DNA of 64,000 nucleotides, from assembly GCF_002105555.1 (NCBI RefSeq), contig NZ_CP020612.1, positions 124,001-188,000 on the forward strand. The letters are read 5' to 3'. The notes under the pieces were generated by a model. It did not search any database and was not told the origin of the DNA. It saw only the letters and a program-made list of their open reading frames with translations. The stretch comes from Paracoccus contaminans. GTDB taxonomy: Bacteria > Pseudomonadota > Alphaproteobacteria > Rhodobacterales > Rhodobacteraceae. The position numbers were made by a program, and so were the translations under genes. Positions 35,874 to 45,864 of this stretch are shown piece after piece; within the stretch, counting starts at the first letter, position 1; each line of letters starts with the position of its first letter.

Positions 35874-36164
35874 TCAGACCGGGCGGTTCTCGTTGGCCTC
35901 GCCCGGCTGGACGGGCGAGCCGTCCTCTTCCTCGAGCAGCTGCTGGGCATTGGCGGCATCCGCCGACAGCCAGACCTTGCCCTGATCCACCGAGGCGACC
36001 GCGCTCAGCGCGACATAGTGATGGTGCCTGTCGTCCTGGCCGTGCGCCTCGTCCTTGCGGGCCATCTTGATCCGCTCGCCGTCCATGTGATCGACCTTGC
36101 CGACATGGACGCCATCCGCGCCGACGATTTCCATATGTTCCTTGATGTCGCTGGCGTTGACCAT
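35874..36164 (-). CDS. DUF2171 family protein
   Basis: 96 residues, soluble. The pattern MVNASDIKEHMEIVGADGVHVGKVDHMDGERIKMAR, then HHYVALSAVASVDQGKVWLS matches DUF2171/PRC-barrel-like small proteins, which are widespread in alphaproteobacteria and of unknown function, often stress-linked. The ATG chosen is preceded by AGGAG six to seven bases upstream (CAGGAGTGTCAG), stronger than the start five codons earlier. Convergent with ftsY. Confidence 0.82.
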   Translation of the reverse strand: MVNASDIKEHMEIVGADGVHVGKVDHMDGERIKMARKDEAHGQDDRHHHYVALSAVASVDQGKVWLSADAANAQQLLEEEDGSPVQPGEANENRPV

Positions 36165-36242
36165 CTGACACTCCTGCATGCTTTTCCGGGCCTCGCGGGG
36201 CCTCTGCTCTGAACGCGCCGAGGAGGGGCCGGGGTTCCGAAC

Positions 36243-36536
36243 TTATTCGGGAAAGGGGGCCGTCAGTTCGGCAGCATGCGTTTCCTTGTCATAGATGCAG
36301 ATGGTCCGCTCGCTTGCCCCGCCATTAAGGCGCGTGGTCAGAATGGCGGCGCCGAACCGTTCCGATCCGAAGGGATTGACCTCGATCACCGTCTCGCCGG
36401 CCGATCCGGTGCTGTTCCTCAAGGCAAGGCAGCGGTCGTGGATGTCCTGGCGCATGGCATCCCAGGTGCCCTCGGACGAGGCGGCGGCGTAACCTGCCGA
36501 CAGCAGGACAAAGAGCATGGCAGCAGCGTGTTTCAT
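36243..36536 (-). CDS. Small exported protein, unknown function
   Basis: 97 residues with a Sec signal peptide (MKHAAAMLFVLLSAGYAAAS, cleavage about residue 20-22). The mature part, ~75 residues, has one cysteine pair possibility (HDRCLALR and RTICIYDK) and ends in short beta-like segments. No family recognised. It lies just upstream of hisG on the same strand as seen from its 3' end order (hisG ends 15 bases beyond its start codon side), so they are separate units or hisG read-through expresses it. An alternative start six codons upstream exists. Confidence 0.6.
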   Translation of the reverse strand: MKHAAAMLFVLLSAGYAAASSEGTWDAMRQDIHDRCLALRNSTGSAGETVIEVNPFGSERFGAAILTTRLNGGASERTICIYDKETHAAELTAPFPE

Positions 36537-36550
36537 CCTCACGGCCTTTC

Positions 36551-37264
36551 TCAAGGATGTCTGTGGGGCATGGCGTTCACCTTGTCCCCGGCCAGCCCCA
36601 GTTGCCGGGCAAGGCCGGCCAGTGCGGCGGGATCGGCGCTGCGGGCCGCGAACAGCGTCGCCTGGCTGGCATGGATCAGCGCACCGGGCAGGATCTTGAG
36701 ATGGTTGGCGCGCAGCGTCTCGCCCGAACTCGTGATGTCGGCGATCGCCTCGGCGGTCAGGTTGGCGACCGTGCCCTCGGTGGCGCCCTGGCTGTCGATC
36801 AACTGATAGTCCGCGACCTCGTGGGCGGACAGAAAGGCGCGCGCCAGGCGGTGATACTTGGTCGCGATCCGCAGGCGGAACCCGTGCGCGGCGCGAAAGT
36901 CGGTGGCGATGGCGGCGAAATCGTCCAGCCCTTCGCAGTCGCGCCAGCAGGCCGGAACGGCCAGCACCAGGTCGGCATGCCCGAACCCCATCGGCGCCAG
37001 CTCCACCACATGCGACCGCCAGCCGGCCAGCCTCTCGCGCACCAGGTCCGATCCTGTCACGCCCAGCTGGATGCGGCCCGCGGCCAGTTCGCGCGGGATC
37101 TCGCCCGCCGACAGCAGCACCAGATGCAGCCCGTCATGCCCTTCGACCCGGCCGGCATATTCCCTGTCCGACCCCGCGCGGGAAAGGATGACACCGCGCG
37201 CGGCGAACCAGTCGAAGGTCTGTTCCATCAGCCGCCCCTTGGACGGCACGCCCAGCTTCAGCAT
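36551..37264 (-). CDS. hisG: ATP phosphoribosyltransferase, short form
   Basis: First enzyme of histidine synthesis, joining ATP and PRPP; 237 residues, the short HisG form that lacks the C-terminal regulatory domain and needs HisZ. Motifs: [16 protein letters not shown] at the start, LAAGRIQLGVTGSDLVRE, KYHRLARAFL, and the PRPP-binding LIDSQGATEGTVANLTAEAIADI. The start overlaps the hisZ stop by a few bases, and hisS precedes hisZ, giving a hisS-hisZ-hisG operon. Confidence 0.94.
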   Translation of the reverse strand: MLKLGVPSKGRLMEQTFDWFAARGVILSRAGSDREYAGRVEGHDGLHLVLLSAGEIPRELAAGRIQLGVTGSDLVRERLAGWRSHVVELAPMGFGHADLVLAVPACWRDCEGLDDFAAIATDFRAAHGFRLRIATKYHRLARAFLSAHEVADYQLIDSQGATEGTVANLTAEAIADITSSGETLRANHLKILPGALIHASQATLFAARSADPAALAGLARQLGLAGDKVNAMPHRHP

Positions 37265-38307
37265 AGCGCCTCCACCAGGCGGGGGCGGATGATGCCGCCG
37301 ACGGCCGGGATGGCCTGGCCCTGCCCCAGCACCGCCGTCAGCGCGTCATAGCGCCCGCCCGAAGCGACGGGGGGCCATCCGGGATGGGCAGGGGCGGCAA
37401 AGGAAAAGGTCATGCCGTCGTAATATTCCATGGTGCGCCGCCCATGGCTGGCGTCAAAGCGGATCATGGCAGGGTCGATCCCCCGCGCCGCGATGGCATC
37501 CAGCCTGCCAGCCAGCCGCCCCACCGCCTCGGCGATGGCGGGCATGTGATCGGCCAGAACGCGCAGCTCGTCCAGCGCGGCCGGCGCGGGGCCGGCAATG
37601 GCGAACAGCCGGTGCAGCCGCTCGCGCCAGATAAGGGGCAGCGGCGGCACCAGGGCATCGGCGTCAAGCCGCGCCATGCGGGCCTGCATCTCGTCGGGGG
37701 CGCGCAGCCCCGTCCAGGGCGCATCGTTGACCGCGAAGCGTGGCGGCGCAGGCGGATGCGAAAACCGTTCGAGCGCGCGCTCGAACCGGCCCGGCCGCCA
37801 GATGTGATGGCGCAGGAAGGCCCGCCGTTCATCGGGCAGCGGCAACCCGTCCACCGCATCCAGCAGCAGGTCCATGTCGCCCATCGTGGCCAGCAGCGGC
37901 AGCCCGGCCAGCAGGCCGTGGAACAGGGCAAAGACCTCGGCATCGGCGCCCGGATCGCGGCTGAACAGCTCGAACCCCGCCTGCAGATATTCGTTGGCGC
38001 GCGGGCTTTCGGGGCGCGTCTCGCCCTGATCCTGCATGCGGAAGACCTTGCCGAGGTAACAATAGCGCGCCGGCTCGGCCCCGCCGGCCATGTGCATCTG
38101 CACGACCGGCACGGTGAAATCGGGGCGCAGCATCATCTCGCCCTGCACCGGGTCCGGCGTCACATAGGCGCGGGCGCGGATATCCTCGCCGTAAAGATCG
38201 AGCAGCGTGCCGGCCGGCAACAGGATGTCGGGTTCGACGGCGACCGCGCCGGCGGCGCAGAACGCATCGAGGATGCGCGCCTGCTGGCTGTCGGCCTGTG
38301 CCGTCAT
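37258..38307 (-). CDS. hisZ: ATP phosphoribosyltransferase regulatory subunit
   Basis: HisZ, a histidyl-tRNA synthetase paralogue that forms a hetero-octamer with short HisG and carries the histidine feedback site; 349 residues. Seen: [21 protein letters not shown], the class II core [16 protein letters not shown] and [20 protein letters not shown] (motif-2-like), [13 protein letters not shown], and a C-terminal [22 protein letters not shown] (motif-3-like). It lacks the anticodon-binding domain of HisS. Overlaps hisS upstream (ATGA) and hisG downstream. Confidence 0.93.
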   Translation of the reverse strand: MTAQADSQQARILDAFCAAGAVAVEPDILLPAGTLLDLYGEDIRARAYVTPDPVQGEMMLRPDFTVPVVQMHMAGGAEPARYCYLGKVFRMQDQGETRPESPRANEYLQAGFELFSRDPGADAEVFALFHGLLAGLPLLATMGDMDLLLDAVDGLPLPDERRAFLRHHIWRPGRFERALERFSHPPAPPRFAVNDAPWTGLRAPDEMQARMARLDADALVPPLPLIWRERLHRLFAIAGPAPAALDELRVLADHMPAIAEAVGRLAGRLDAIAARGIDPAMIRFDASHGRRTMEYYDGMTFSFAAPAHPGWPPVASGGRYDALTAVLGQGQAIPAVGGIIRPRLVEALC

Positions 38308-39785
38308 CTGTCCAGCATGGCGCGGACCGTCTCGACCAGCGCCGGGCGCGGCACCTCGACCTGGGCGGGGCGCGCCTTCCATTCCTCGACCGAGGCCTGC
38401 CCGGCGATCTGCGCGCCAAGGACCAGATCCTTGACCTGCACCACCCCGCGCGCCGCCTCGTCCGTGCCCTGGATCACCGCAACCGGCGCGCCACGCCTGT
38501 CGGCATATTTGAGCTGGTTGCCGAAGTTCCGGGGATTGCCAAGGTAAACCTCGGCCCGGATGCCGGCCGCGCGCAGCTCGGCCGCCATCGCCTGGCAATC
38601 GGCCATCCGGTCGCGGTCCATGACGGTGACGACCACCGGGCCGGCGGCCGCCCTGCCCGCCTGCCCCTTCTCGCGCAGCGCGGCAAGCAGGCGGTCCACG
38701 CCGATGCTGACGCCCGTGGCAGGCACCTTCTGCCCGGTAAAGCGTTCGACCAGATCGTCATAGCGCCCGCCCCCGGCAACGCTGCCGAACTGTCGCTTGC
38801 GGCCCTTGTCGTCGAGGATCTCGAAGGTCAGCTCGGCCTCGAACACGGGGCCGGTGTAATAGCCAAGGCCGCGCACCACCGCGGGGTCGATCACGACCCG
38901 GTCCTCGTCGAGGCCCATCGCGGACAGCAGCGCGGCGATCTCGGCCAGCTCGGCGACACCTTCGGCCCCGGCGACCGAGCCGCCGACCGCCGCGCCCAGG
39001 TTGGCGAGGGTCCGGGCATTGTCCGCGCCCTTCGCGGTCAGGAAGGCCAGAACCGGCGCGGCCTGATCCTCGGCCAGACCGACGCCCTCGATGAAGGCGC
39101 CGCTGTCGTCCTTGCGGCCGGCGGTCAGCAGCGCGCGCACCCCCTCGGCCCCGACCTTGTCGAACTTGTCCACCTGCCGCAGCACGTCGGCGGCCTGATC
39201 CTCGCGCACCCGCGCGGCCTCAAGGACGCCGTTCAGCACCTTGCGGTCGTTGACGCGCACCAGATAGTCGCCCCGCGCGATCCCCGCCGCCTCGAGCGCG
39301 CTGGCCAGCATGGCGATGATCTCGGCATCGGCGGCAGGGCTGGCGCTGCCCACGGTGTCGGCGTCGCACTGATAGAACTGGCGGAACCGCCCCGGCCCCG
39401 GCTTTTCGTTGCGCCAGACCGGGCCCATCGCATAGCGCCGGTAGGGGCTGGGCAGGTCGTTGCGATACTGCGCCGCAACGCGCGCCAGGGGCGCCGTAAG
39501 GTCATAGCGCAGCGCCAGCCAGTCGCCCGATCCCCCGCCGGGAACGGCTTCTTCCTGCCAGGCGAAGACCCCGGCATTGGGGCGGTCCACGTCGGGCAGG
39601 AACTTGCCCAGCGCCTCGACCGTCTCGACACCCGATGTTTCCAGCGCGTCAAAGCCGTGCAGATCGTAGATGGCGGCGATACGGTCGAGCATTGCCTTGC
39701 GTTCGGTCACCTCGGCGCCGAAATAGTCCCGGAACCCTTTGGGCGTTTCAGCCCGGGGGCGGCGTGGTTTGGTGTCCTTGGCCAT
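38304..39785 (-). CDS. hisS: Histidyl-tRNA synthetase
   Basis: Class II synthetase charging tRNA-His, 493 residues, slightly longer than E. coli HisS and typical for alphaproteobacteria. Motif 1 near [19 protein letters not shown], motif 2 [32 protein letters not shown], the HisA signature [12 protein letters not shown] and [16 protein letters not shown] (HisB), motif 3 [15 protein letters not shown], and the anticodon-binding domain from about residue 395 (VVVTVMDRD). Coupled to hisZ; divergent from slyX with 47 bp between starts. Confidence 0.96.
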   Translation of the reverse strand: MAKDTKPRRPRAETPKGFRDYFGAEVTERKAMLDRIAAIYDLHGFDALETSGVETVEALGKFLPDVDRPNAGVFAWQEEAVPGGGSGDWLALRYDLTAPLARVAAQYRNDLPSPYRRYAMGPVWRNEKPGPGRFRQFYQCDADTVGSASPAADAEIIAMLASALEAAGIARGDYLVRVNDRKVLNGVLEAARVREDQAADVLRQVDKFDKVGAEGVRALLTAGRKDDSGAFIEGVGLAEDQAAPVLAFLTAKGADNARTLANLGAAVGGSVAGAEGVAELAEIAALLSAMGLDEDRVVIDPAVVRGLGYYTGPVFEAELTFEILDDKGRKRQFGSVAGGGRYDDLVERFTGQKVPATGVSIGVDRLLAALREKGQAGRAAAGPVVVTVMDRDRMADCQAMAAELRAAGIRAEVYLGNPRNFGNQLKYADRRGAPVAVIQGTDEAARGVVQVKDLVLGAQIAGQASVEEWKARPAQVEVPRPALVETVRAMLDR

Positions 39786-39832
39786 CGGTCCGATCCGTGA
39801 GATGCCGGGACCGATTAGCGGAAGGGCTGGGG

Positions 39833-40036
39833 ATGGACAAGCTGCAGCGGGTCGAGGAGCGCCTCTCGCATCTGGAGCGCATGGTGGAGGATCTGTCCGA
39901 GGTCATCGCCCGGCAGGATGGCGAACTGCGCCGCATGGCCCGCCGCGTCGGCATGCTGATGGAACGCGAGGCCGACCGCGAGGCGGCCGAGGGGAACACC
40001 ATCCCCCTGGCGGATCAGCGCCCGCCGCACTGGTGA
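39833..40036 (+). CDS. slyX: SlyX-like coiled-coil protein
   Basis: 67-residue protein almost entirely heptad-like: [21 protein letters not shown], then [20 protein letters not shown], ending in an [11 protein letters not shown] tail, which is the SlyX family C-terminus (PPHY/PPHW). Function is not established. GGGGAT-type ribosome binding site just before the ATG. The longer open frame upstream overlaps hisS and is not supported. Confidence 0.85.
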   Translation: MDKLQRVEERLSHLERMVEDLSEVIARQDGELRRMARRVGMLMEREADREAAEGNTIPLADQRPPHW

Positions 40037-40043
40037 CGCCTGC

Positions 40044-40640
40044 TCAGCGTTCGGCGGGGCCAAGCCGTCCGCCCGGCATGCCCCCCGAAAAGACCGGACG
40101 GGCCTGATCGGTGCGCGCGGCCAGCGGCGGGCGGCGGGTAAAGGCCGGAGGCTCGGCCCCCGATGACGCCCCTGATGCCGGCCCCGGTGCCGCATCGGCC
40201 TGGGGCGAGGCGGCGCGCGCGCCGGGTTCGGGATCAAAGCCCGGCTCGTCATACCGATCGACCGCCGATGCACTGGCTGGCGCGACAGGCTGCGCGCCCG
40301 CGCCCCCATCGGGCCAGTCGGCGGAAGGCTGTGCAGGGGCGGCTGCGTGCGGCGCGGCGCGCAGCGCCGGCGGCTCGGCCGAGGCGACCGGGCGGGGGGC
40401 GGCAACGGCCAGCGCGCGGCGGAAAACCAGCAGGTTGTGATAGACGGTCGTGCGGCTGGTCAGGCCGCTGCGCTCCTCGCAGGGCAGTGTCTCGGCCCGG
40501 ACATATTCCCAGCCTGCCTGCGCCATGCGGTTGATCTCGGTGGTCAGCGCATGGGCAAACCGGTCCGCGCCGGTTCTTGCGCCGCGCACCTTTTCGCCCC
40601 GATTCGGCGCGGGCAGGACGGTATACTCATAGGGCTGCAT
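40044..40640 (-). CDS. DUF4177-like protein with Ala/Pro-rich tail
   Basis: 198 residues, cytosolic. The first ~75 residues resemble a DUF4177-like domain (MQPYEYTVLPAPNRG, then INRMAQAGWEYVRAETLPCEE with the GWE signature, and VYHNLLVFRR). The remaining ~120 residues are an Ala/Pro/Gly-rich disordered tail without motifs. Function unknown. It is convergent with slyX (7 bp) and lies upstream of gatB on the same strand direction as gatB's 3' neighbour. Confidence 0.65.
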   Translation of the reverse strand: MQPYEYTVLPAPNRGEKVRGARTGADRFAHALTTEINRMAQAGWEYVRAETLPCEERSGLTSRTTVYHNLLVFRRALAVAAPRPVASAEPPALRAAPHAAAPAQPSADWPDGGAGAQPVAPASASAVDRYDEPGFDPEPGARAASPQADAAPGPASGASSGAEPPAFTRRPPLAARTDQARPVFSGGMPGGRLGPAER

Positions 40641-40757
40641 GGCATGCTCCTTCCGCTGGCTCCGGTTTGCGGTCTAGCCCAAGGCCGCCAGCCATGCCAG
40701 CGCCGGCGGCTCACCAGGGGGTGAGGCCCGGCAGGGCCGCGCCCCTGGCGCGATCGC

Positions 40758-42272
40758 TCACAGGCCCAGCTTGCGCGCCACCAGCTCGTTCACCGCCGCC
40801 GGATTGGCCTTGCCGCCCGTGGCCTTCAGCACCTGCCCGGTGAACCAGCCGGCCAGCTTGGGATTGGCGCGCGCCTTTTCCACCTGTGCGGGGTTGGCGG
40901 CGATGATCTCGTCCACCGCCGCCTCGATGGCGCCCAGATCGGTGACCTGCTTCATCCCGCGCGCGCTTGCGATCGCGGCCGGATCGCCCCCTTCGGTCCA
41001 GACGATCTCGAACAGGTCCTTGGCCATCTTGCCCGAGATCTCGCCCGAGCCGATCAGGTCCAGCACCCCGCCCAGCTGCGCCGCCGATACCGGGCTGTCG
41101 CCGATCGCCAGCCCCTGCTTGTTCAACCGCCCGAACAGTTCGTTGATGACCCAGTTGGCGGCCTGCTTGCCGTCGCGGCCCTGCGCCACGGCCTCGAAGA
41201 AATCGGCGTTTTCGACCTCGGCGGTCAGCACGCCGGCGTCGTATTCCGACAGCCCCAGGGCCGACACGAAGCGCGCCTTCTTGGCATCGGGCAGCTCGGG
41301 CATCGATGCGGCGATATCGTCCACCCAGCCCTGCTCGATCTCGAGCGGCAGCAGGTCGGGATCGGGGAAATAGCGGTAATCATGCGCCTCTTCCTTGGAG
41401 CGCATGGACCGCGTCTCGCCCTTGTCGGGGTCGTAAAGGCGGGTTTCCTGCACCACCTGCCCGCCATCCTCGATGATGGCGATCTGGCGGCGCGCCTCGT
41501 ATTCGATCGCGGCCTGGATGAAGCGCAGCGAGTTCATGTTCTTGATCTCGCAGCGCGTCCCCAGCACCGAATGATCGCCCGTCTCGATGAAGCGTTCGTA
41601 ATCGCCGGGCTTGCAGACCGACACGTTCACGTCGGCGCGCAGGTTGCCGTTCTGCATGTTGCCGTCGCAGGTGCCCAGGTATCGCATGATCTGGCGCAGC
41701 TTCGCGACATAGGCCGCCGCTTCCTCGGGGCCGCGGATGTCGGGGCGGCTGACGATTTCCATCAGCGCGACACCGGTGCGGTTCAGGTCCACGAAGGACA
41801 GGGCCGGGTCCATGTCATGGATCGACTTGCCGGCGTCCTGTTCCAGATGGATGCGCTCGATCCTGACGCGGCGGGCGATGCCCGGCCCCATGTCGACGAT
41901 CACCTCGCCCTCGCCCACGATGGGGTGATAGAGCTGGCTGATCTGATAGCCCTGGGGCAGGTCGGGATAGAAATAGTTCTTGCGGTCAAAGGCGCTGCGC
42001 AGGTTGATCGCCGCCCTCAGGCCCAGGCCGGTGCGCACGGCCTGCGCCACGCAGTATTCGTTGATGACCGGCAGCATGCCCGGCATCGCCGCATCGACAA
42101 AGCTGACATTGCTGTTCGGCTCGGCCCCGAAGGAGGTCGAGGCGCCCGAGAACAGCTTGGCGTTCGAGGCGACCTGCGCGTGGACCTCCAGCCCGATCAC
42201 CAGTTCCCAGTCGCCCCTGGCCCCCGCGATGACCTTGGGCTGCGGCGCGGTGAAGGTGAGGTGGTCGGGCAT
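40758..42272 (-). CDS. gatB: Aspartyl/glutamyl-tRNA amidotransferase subunit B
   Basis: GatB subunit of the amidotransferase that converts Glu-tRNA-Gln (and Asp-tRNA-Asn) to the amide forms, 504 residues. Seen: [22 protein letters not shown] near residue 25, [58 protein letters not shown], and the C-terminal tRNA-binding YqeY domain ending [22 protein letters not shown]. Start from the [11 protein letters not shown] context. gatC and gatA are not adjacent. Needed because most alphaproteobacteria lack GlnRS. Confidence 0.96.
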   Translation of the reverse strand: MPDHLTFTAPQPKVIAGARGDWELVIGLEVHAQVASNAKLFSGASTSFGAEPNSNVSFVDAAMPGMLPVINEYCVAQAVRTGLGLRAAINLRSAFDRKNYFYPDLPQGYQISQLYHPIVGEGEVIVDMGPGIARRVRIERIHLEQDAGKSIHDMDPALSFVDLNRTGVALMEIVSRPDIRGPEEAAAYVAKLRQIMRYLGTCDGNMQNGNLRADVNVSVCKPGDYERFIETGDHSVLGTRCEIKNMNSLRFIQAAIEYEARRQIAIIEDGGQVVQETRLYDPDKGETRSMRSKEEAHDYRYFPDPDLLPLEIEQGWVDDIAASMPELPDAKKARFVSALGLSEYDAGVLTAEVENADFFEAVAQGRDGKQAANWVINELFGRLNKQGLAIGDSPVSAAQLGGVLDLIGSGEISGKMAKDLFEIVWTEGGDPAAIASARGMKQVTDLGAIEAAVDEIIAANPAQVEKARANPKLAGWFTGQVLKATGGKANPAAVNELVARKLGL

Positions 42273-42501
42273 CGGCGTCTCCGGGCTGGTCGCGGCCGTT
42301 CTAGGGCGGCGACCGGGGCTGGGCAAGGGCGCGGCGGCCTCCGCTGCCTGCGCGCCGGGCTTTCGGCGGCGGATGGGGCGCCCATCCTGGCCTGCGCCGC
42401 CCCGGCCCCTGTCCCTGCGCCTGTTCCTGCCGCAACCCTGCCGCGCCTTTCCCTGCCCCTCCATGCTGTCTAAGCTGTGCGCGCAACCGCCAGGACCGCA
42501 G

Positions 42502-43707
42502 ATGAGCCGACCCTTCCGCCGACGGGTTCTGTATGTGCCCGGCTACGATCCCATTCCGCCGCGGCGCTATCGCGAGCTTTACCGGCGCGAGGGCGCGCAG
42601 CAGGCTCGGATTTCCGGCTATCACTTGGGTTTCGGCCCCCGGCGGGAACGGACAGGCTTTGGCTGGGCAGCCGAGGGGCGCTTTGCCGAAGGCGAGGCGC
42701 GGGCCGAAATCGAGGTGCTGGCCTGGGCCGACGTGGTCCAGCAATCGATGGGGCGCTCGGTCGCGGCGACCTATGCCCAGCTGGTGCGCACCCTCTGGGC
42801 CTATGTCGGCTCGGGCGCGCTGTTCCGGCTGATGCGGCTGCGGCGGGGGCCGGTCATCGCGGCGCTTTATCCGGTGGCGGTGCTGCTGGCGCAGGCGGCG
42901 GCGGCGATGCTGCTGGGCGCGGCCATCCTGTGGGCCGGGCACGGGGCGGTTCACTGGCTGGCGGGGTTGGTTCCGGCGGCGCTTGCCGCGGGGGGGCTGC
43001 TGTGGTGGTTCCGGCGCATCGACGGGCGCGTCTTCGCCTATTACCTGATGCATGACTATGCCTTCACGGCCCGGCATGGCGGTGCCTATCCGGCCGCGCT
43101 TGAACGGCGGATCGCCGCCTTTGCCGACCGTGTGGCCGGCGCGCTGGCGGGCGACTGGGACGAGGTGCTCGTCGTCGGCCATTCCTCGGGCGCCTATCTG
43201 GCGGTGTCGGTGCTGGCCGACCTGGTCCGGTCGGGGCGCGCCGCGGCGGATGGGCGGCTGGCGCTGCTGACGCTGGGCCATGTGGTGCCGATGGCGTCCT
43301 TTCTGCCCCGCGCCGGGCGGCTGCGGGCCGATCTGCGCTGTCTTTCCGCGCGGCCCGAGCTTTTCTGGGTGGATGTCACCGCGCCGGGGGATGCATGCTG
43401 TTTCGGCCTGTGCGATCCGGTCGCCGTTTCGGGGGTAGAGCCGCCGGACCGGCGCGGGCCGCTCGTGTTGTCGGCCGCCTTTCGGCAGACCCTGTCGCCG
43501 CAGCGGCAAAAGGCGCTGCGCGGGCGATGGTTCCGGCTGCATTTCCAGTATCTGTGCGCCTTTGACCGGCCGGGTGACTACGACTATTTCGCGATCACCG
43601 CCGGTCCCCTGCGGCTGGCCGAACGCTTTGCCGGCCGCGCCCATTCGCCGGGGCGCATCGCGCGGGCGGTGAACGATTGGCCGGGCCGGGCACGGGGACA
43701 GGCGTGA
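42502..43707 (+). CDS. Membrane-associated alpha/beta hydrolase
   Basis: 401-residue predicted lipase/esterase-like protein. N-terminal [24 protein letters not shown], two or three hydrophobic helices between residues ~118 and 170 ([21 protein letters not shown] and the following segment), then the hydrolase core with nucleophile elbow [17 protein letters not shown] (S228). A late [23 protein letters not shown] could supply the acid/His. The start has AGGA six bases before it; an ATG 39 bases upstream is an alternative. Its stop overlaps the GTG start of the P450 gene, so the two are coupled. Substrate unknown. Confidence 0.75.
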   Translation: MSRPFRRRVLYVPGYDPIPPRRYRELYRREGAQQARISGYHLGFGPRRERTGFGWAAEGRFAEGEARAEIEVLAWADVVQQSMGRSVAATYAQLVRTLWAYVGSGALFRLMRLRRGPVIAALYPVAVLLAQAAAAMLLGAAILWAGHGAVHWLAGLVPAALAAGGLLWWFRRIDGRVFAYYLMHDYAFTARHGGAYPAALERRIAAFADRVAGALAGDWDEVLVVGHSSGAYLAVSVLADLVRSGRAAADGRLALLTLGHVVPMASFLPRAGRLRADLRCLSARPELFWVDVTAPGDACCFGLCDPVAVSGVEPPDRRGPLVLSAAFRQTLSPQRQKALRGRWFRLHFQYLCAFDRPGDYDYFAITAGPLRLAERFAGRAHSPGRIARAVNDWPGRARGQA

Positions 43708-45080
43708 TCCCGCCCAAGCCCCCCACGACCGAGGCGCGGGGCACCGCAATCGGCTATGCGCTGCGCTTCAGGCGCGATCTGCTGTCGGCGCTGCCCTCGC
43801 GGCTCTACCGCGCCTGGATGGCCGATTTCCGCAGCCCCCTCGTCCGCAGCGTCCTGTGCAACGATCCGGCGCTGGTGCGGCTGGTCCTGCAGGACCGCCC
43901 CGGCGATTTCCCCAAGTCGAGCCGCCTGCGCGAGGGTCTGGCGCCGCTGCTGGGCCAGTCGGTCTTTGTCACCAATGGCGCGCTGTGGGAACGCCAGCGC
44001 CGCATCATCGACCCCGCCTTCGAGGGCGGCCGCCTGCGCGAGACCTTCCCCGCCATCCGCGCCGCCGCGCTGGCCGCCACCCAGCGCCTTGCCGCCCGCG
44101 CCGGGGACGAGATCGACATCGAGCCTGAGGCCAGCCACGCCGCCGCCGATGCGATCTTCCGCACGCTCTTCTCGATCCCCATCGAGCACAGGATCGCCGC
44201 CGAGGTGTTCGCCGCCTTCCGCGCCCATCAGGATGCCCAGCCCATCGTGAACCTTGCCGCCATGGTGCGCCTGCCCGGATGGATGCCGCGCTGGCACGGG
44301 CGGCGGACCCGGCGCACCGCCGGCGTGATCCGCGGCCTGATCGCGCAGCTGGTGCAGGACCGGGCCGCCCGGATCGCAGCGGGCGCCGCGCCCGACGATC
44401 TGGCGACCAAGATCATGACCACGCCGGACCCGGTGACGGGCCAGCCCTTCTCGCCCGCCGAAATGGTGGACCAGGTGGCGATCTTCTTTCTGGCGGGTCA
44501 CGAAACCTCGGCCAGCGCGCTGGCCTGGGCGCTGTGGCTGCTGGCCGCCGCGCCCGCCTGGCAGGACCGCGTGGCGGCCGAGGCCCGGCGCGTGATGCCG
44601 CCGGGCGACCTGCCCGACTTTGCCGCAATAGCCCGCCTGCGCACCGCCCGCGCCGTGTTCCGCGAGGCGATGCGGCTTTACCCGCCCGTCCCCATGATGG
44701 TGCGCGAGACGACCCGGCCCGAATGCCTGCGCGGGCGCGATCTGCCCGCCGGCACGCAGGTTGTCCTGTCACCCTGGCACCTGCACCGGCATGAGCGGCT
44801 GTGGCACAGGCCCGACGCCTTCGACCCCGCCCGCTGGGACAGCGAGAACGGCAAGTCCTGCGCGCGCAATGCCTATATCCCCTTCAGCGCCGGGCAGCGC
44901 GCCTGCCCCGGCGCGGGGTTTGCCATGGTCGAAGGGACGCTGATGCTGGCCCTGATCTGCCGCGACCTGCGTCTGATCCGGGGCGCGGCCGACCCGGTGC
45001 CGGTGGCGCGCCTGACAGTGCGCGGCCGCGACGGCATCGCGATCAGGCTGGAACGGCGCGACTGCGACCCGAAGCGTTGA
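43704..45080 (+). CDS. Cytochrome P450
   Basis: Soluble-looking bacterial P450 monooxygenase, 458 residues, no N-terminal anchor. I-helix oxygen-activation motif AGHETSA with A264-G-H-E267-T268; ExxR pair E321/R324 in FREAMRLYP; heme loop FSAGQRACPGAGFA with the cysteine ligand C401. The sequence resembles the class of P450s seen in alphaproteobacteria with VTNGALWERQRRIIDPAFEG (C-helix W..R). GTG start inside the previous stop (GTGA overlap, GGGGA upstream). No ferredoxin or reductase gene is next to it. Co-expression with the membrane hydrolase suggests a shared, probably lipid or hydrophobic, substrate (inference). Confidence 0.93.
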   Translation: MIPPKPPTTEARGTAIGYALRFRRDLLSALPSRLYRAWMADFRSPLVRSVLCNDPALVRLVLQDRPGDFPKSSRLREGLAPLLGQSVFVTNGALWERQRRIIDPAFEGGRLRETFPAIRAAALAATQRLAARAGDEIDIEPEASHAAADAIFRTLFSIPIEHRIAAEVFAAFRAHQDAQPIVNLAAMVRLPGWMPRWHGRRTRRTAGVIRGLIAQLVQDRAARIAAGAAPDDLATKIMTTPDPVTGQPFSPAEMVDQVAIFFLAGHETSASALAWALWLLAAAPAWQDRVAAEARRVMPPGDLPDFAAIARLRTARAVFREAMRLYPPVPMMVRETTRPECLRGRDLPAGTQVVLSPWHLHRHERLWHRPDAFDPARWDSENGKSCARNAYIPFSAGQRACPGAGFAMVEGTLMLALICRDLRLIRGAADPVPVARLTVRGRDGIAIRLERRDCDPKR

Positions 45081-45195
45081 AGGGGTCAGGCTGTCCACCG
45101 CCATTCCGGCGGGTGCGCCTGCGCGGGCCCGGCTCCCTATTTCGCAAGCAGCCTGGCCCCCATAGCCGGGCGCCAGGGGCCGCCGGGCCGGATGC

Positions 45196-45432
45196 CTAGC
45201 GGTCGCGCCAGAGGCGCAGCACCCACAGCAGCATCGCCGCGCCCGCAACAGCGCCGATCGCCCCCGCGAACAGGCCCAGCAGCCGCACGATCACCCAAAA
45301 GCCGACGCCGCCCAGCGCCCCGCCGACGGCGCCCACCAGCGCGGCGACCAGCGCAGGTTCGTCCCGGCGGGCCGAGAGGAGCCATCCGGTACCGGCACCC
45401 AACATTGCAAAGATCAGGATCATGACGGGCAT
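45196..45432 (-). CDS. GlsB/YeaQ-like small membrane protein
   Basis: 78 residues with three hydrophobic glycine-rich helices (MILIFAMLGAGTGWLL; LVAALVGAVGGALGGVGFWVIV; LLGLFAGAIGAVAGAAMLLWVL) and a basic end (LRLWRDR). It resembles the transglycosylase-associated GlsB/YeaQ/YmgE group in size and Gly pattern. Located between the P450 gene (convergent) and the truncated haemoglobin gene (upstream, same strand, 21 bp). Start may be three codons later. Role unknown, often a stress-induced envelope protein. Confidence 0.7.
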   Translation of the reverse strand: MPVMILIFAMLGAGTGWLLSARRDEPALVAALVGAVGGALGGVGFWVIVRLLGLFAGAIGAVAGAAMLLWVLRLWRDR

Positions 45433-45453
45433 ATGGGGACCGGCCGGGCAGGA

Positions 45454-45864
45454 TCAAGCCGGACCGCGCCGCAGGATGGGCACCCCGCCGCCGGACCGCT
45501 CGCCCACCCCCATCCGCAGCCCCGCGCCGATCCGGTGCGCAAGCGCCGACCAGGCCCGCGCGGCCTCGGCCGGCAGCTCGCGCAGCAGCGTCGCATCGAA
45601 CAGCATCAGCCAATGGTCGAAATGATCGGCCCTGACGTCGCCGGCATCCCTGTGCACCTGCATCGGATTGCCGTCATAGCCCCCTTCGCGCAGGATCGCG
45701 TTGCGCCAGAACGCGGCGATGCGCGCCTCATGCGCAGGCCAGTCGGCGACATGGGCGGCAAAGACCGGGCCAAGCACCTCGTGCCGGCGGATGGCAGCGT
45801 AGAAGACCGAGACAACCCGATCGATCTGCGCAGGCGTGACGGGAATGCGGGGCGGCAAGCTCAT
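45454..45864 (-). CDS. Group III truncated haemoglobin
   Basis: 136-residue single-domain globin of the 2/2 family. N-terminal VTPAQIDRVVSVFYAAIRRHEVLGPVFAAHV (helix B/C region with VFY..I....LGPVF), FWRNAILREGGYDGNPMQVHRD containing the likely proximal histidine (VHRD), and HFDHWLMLFDATLLRELP (WL.LF), all as in group III trHbs. The last ~20 residues (GGGVPILRRGPA) are disordered. Group III trHbs are linked to oxygen/NO or sulfide chemistry but no partner is adjacent. The open frame continues far upstream; the start used gives the usual length though no clear ribosome binding site is present. Confidence 0.82.
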   Translation of the reverse strand: MSLPPRIPVTPAQIDRVVSVFYAAIRRHEVLGPVFAAHVADWPAHEARIAAFWRNAILREGGYDGNPMQVHRDAGDVRADHFDHWLMLFDATLLRELPAEAARAWSALAHRIGAGLRMGVGERSGGGVPILRRGPA

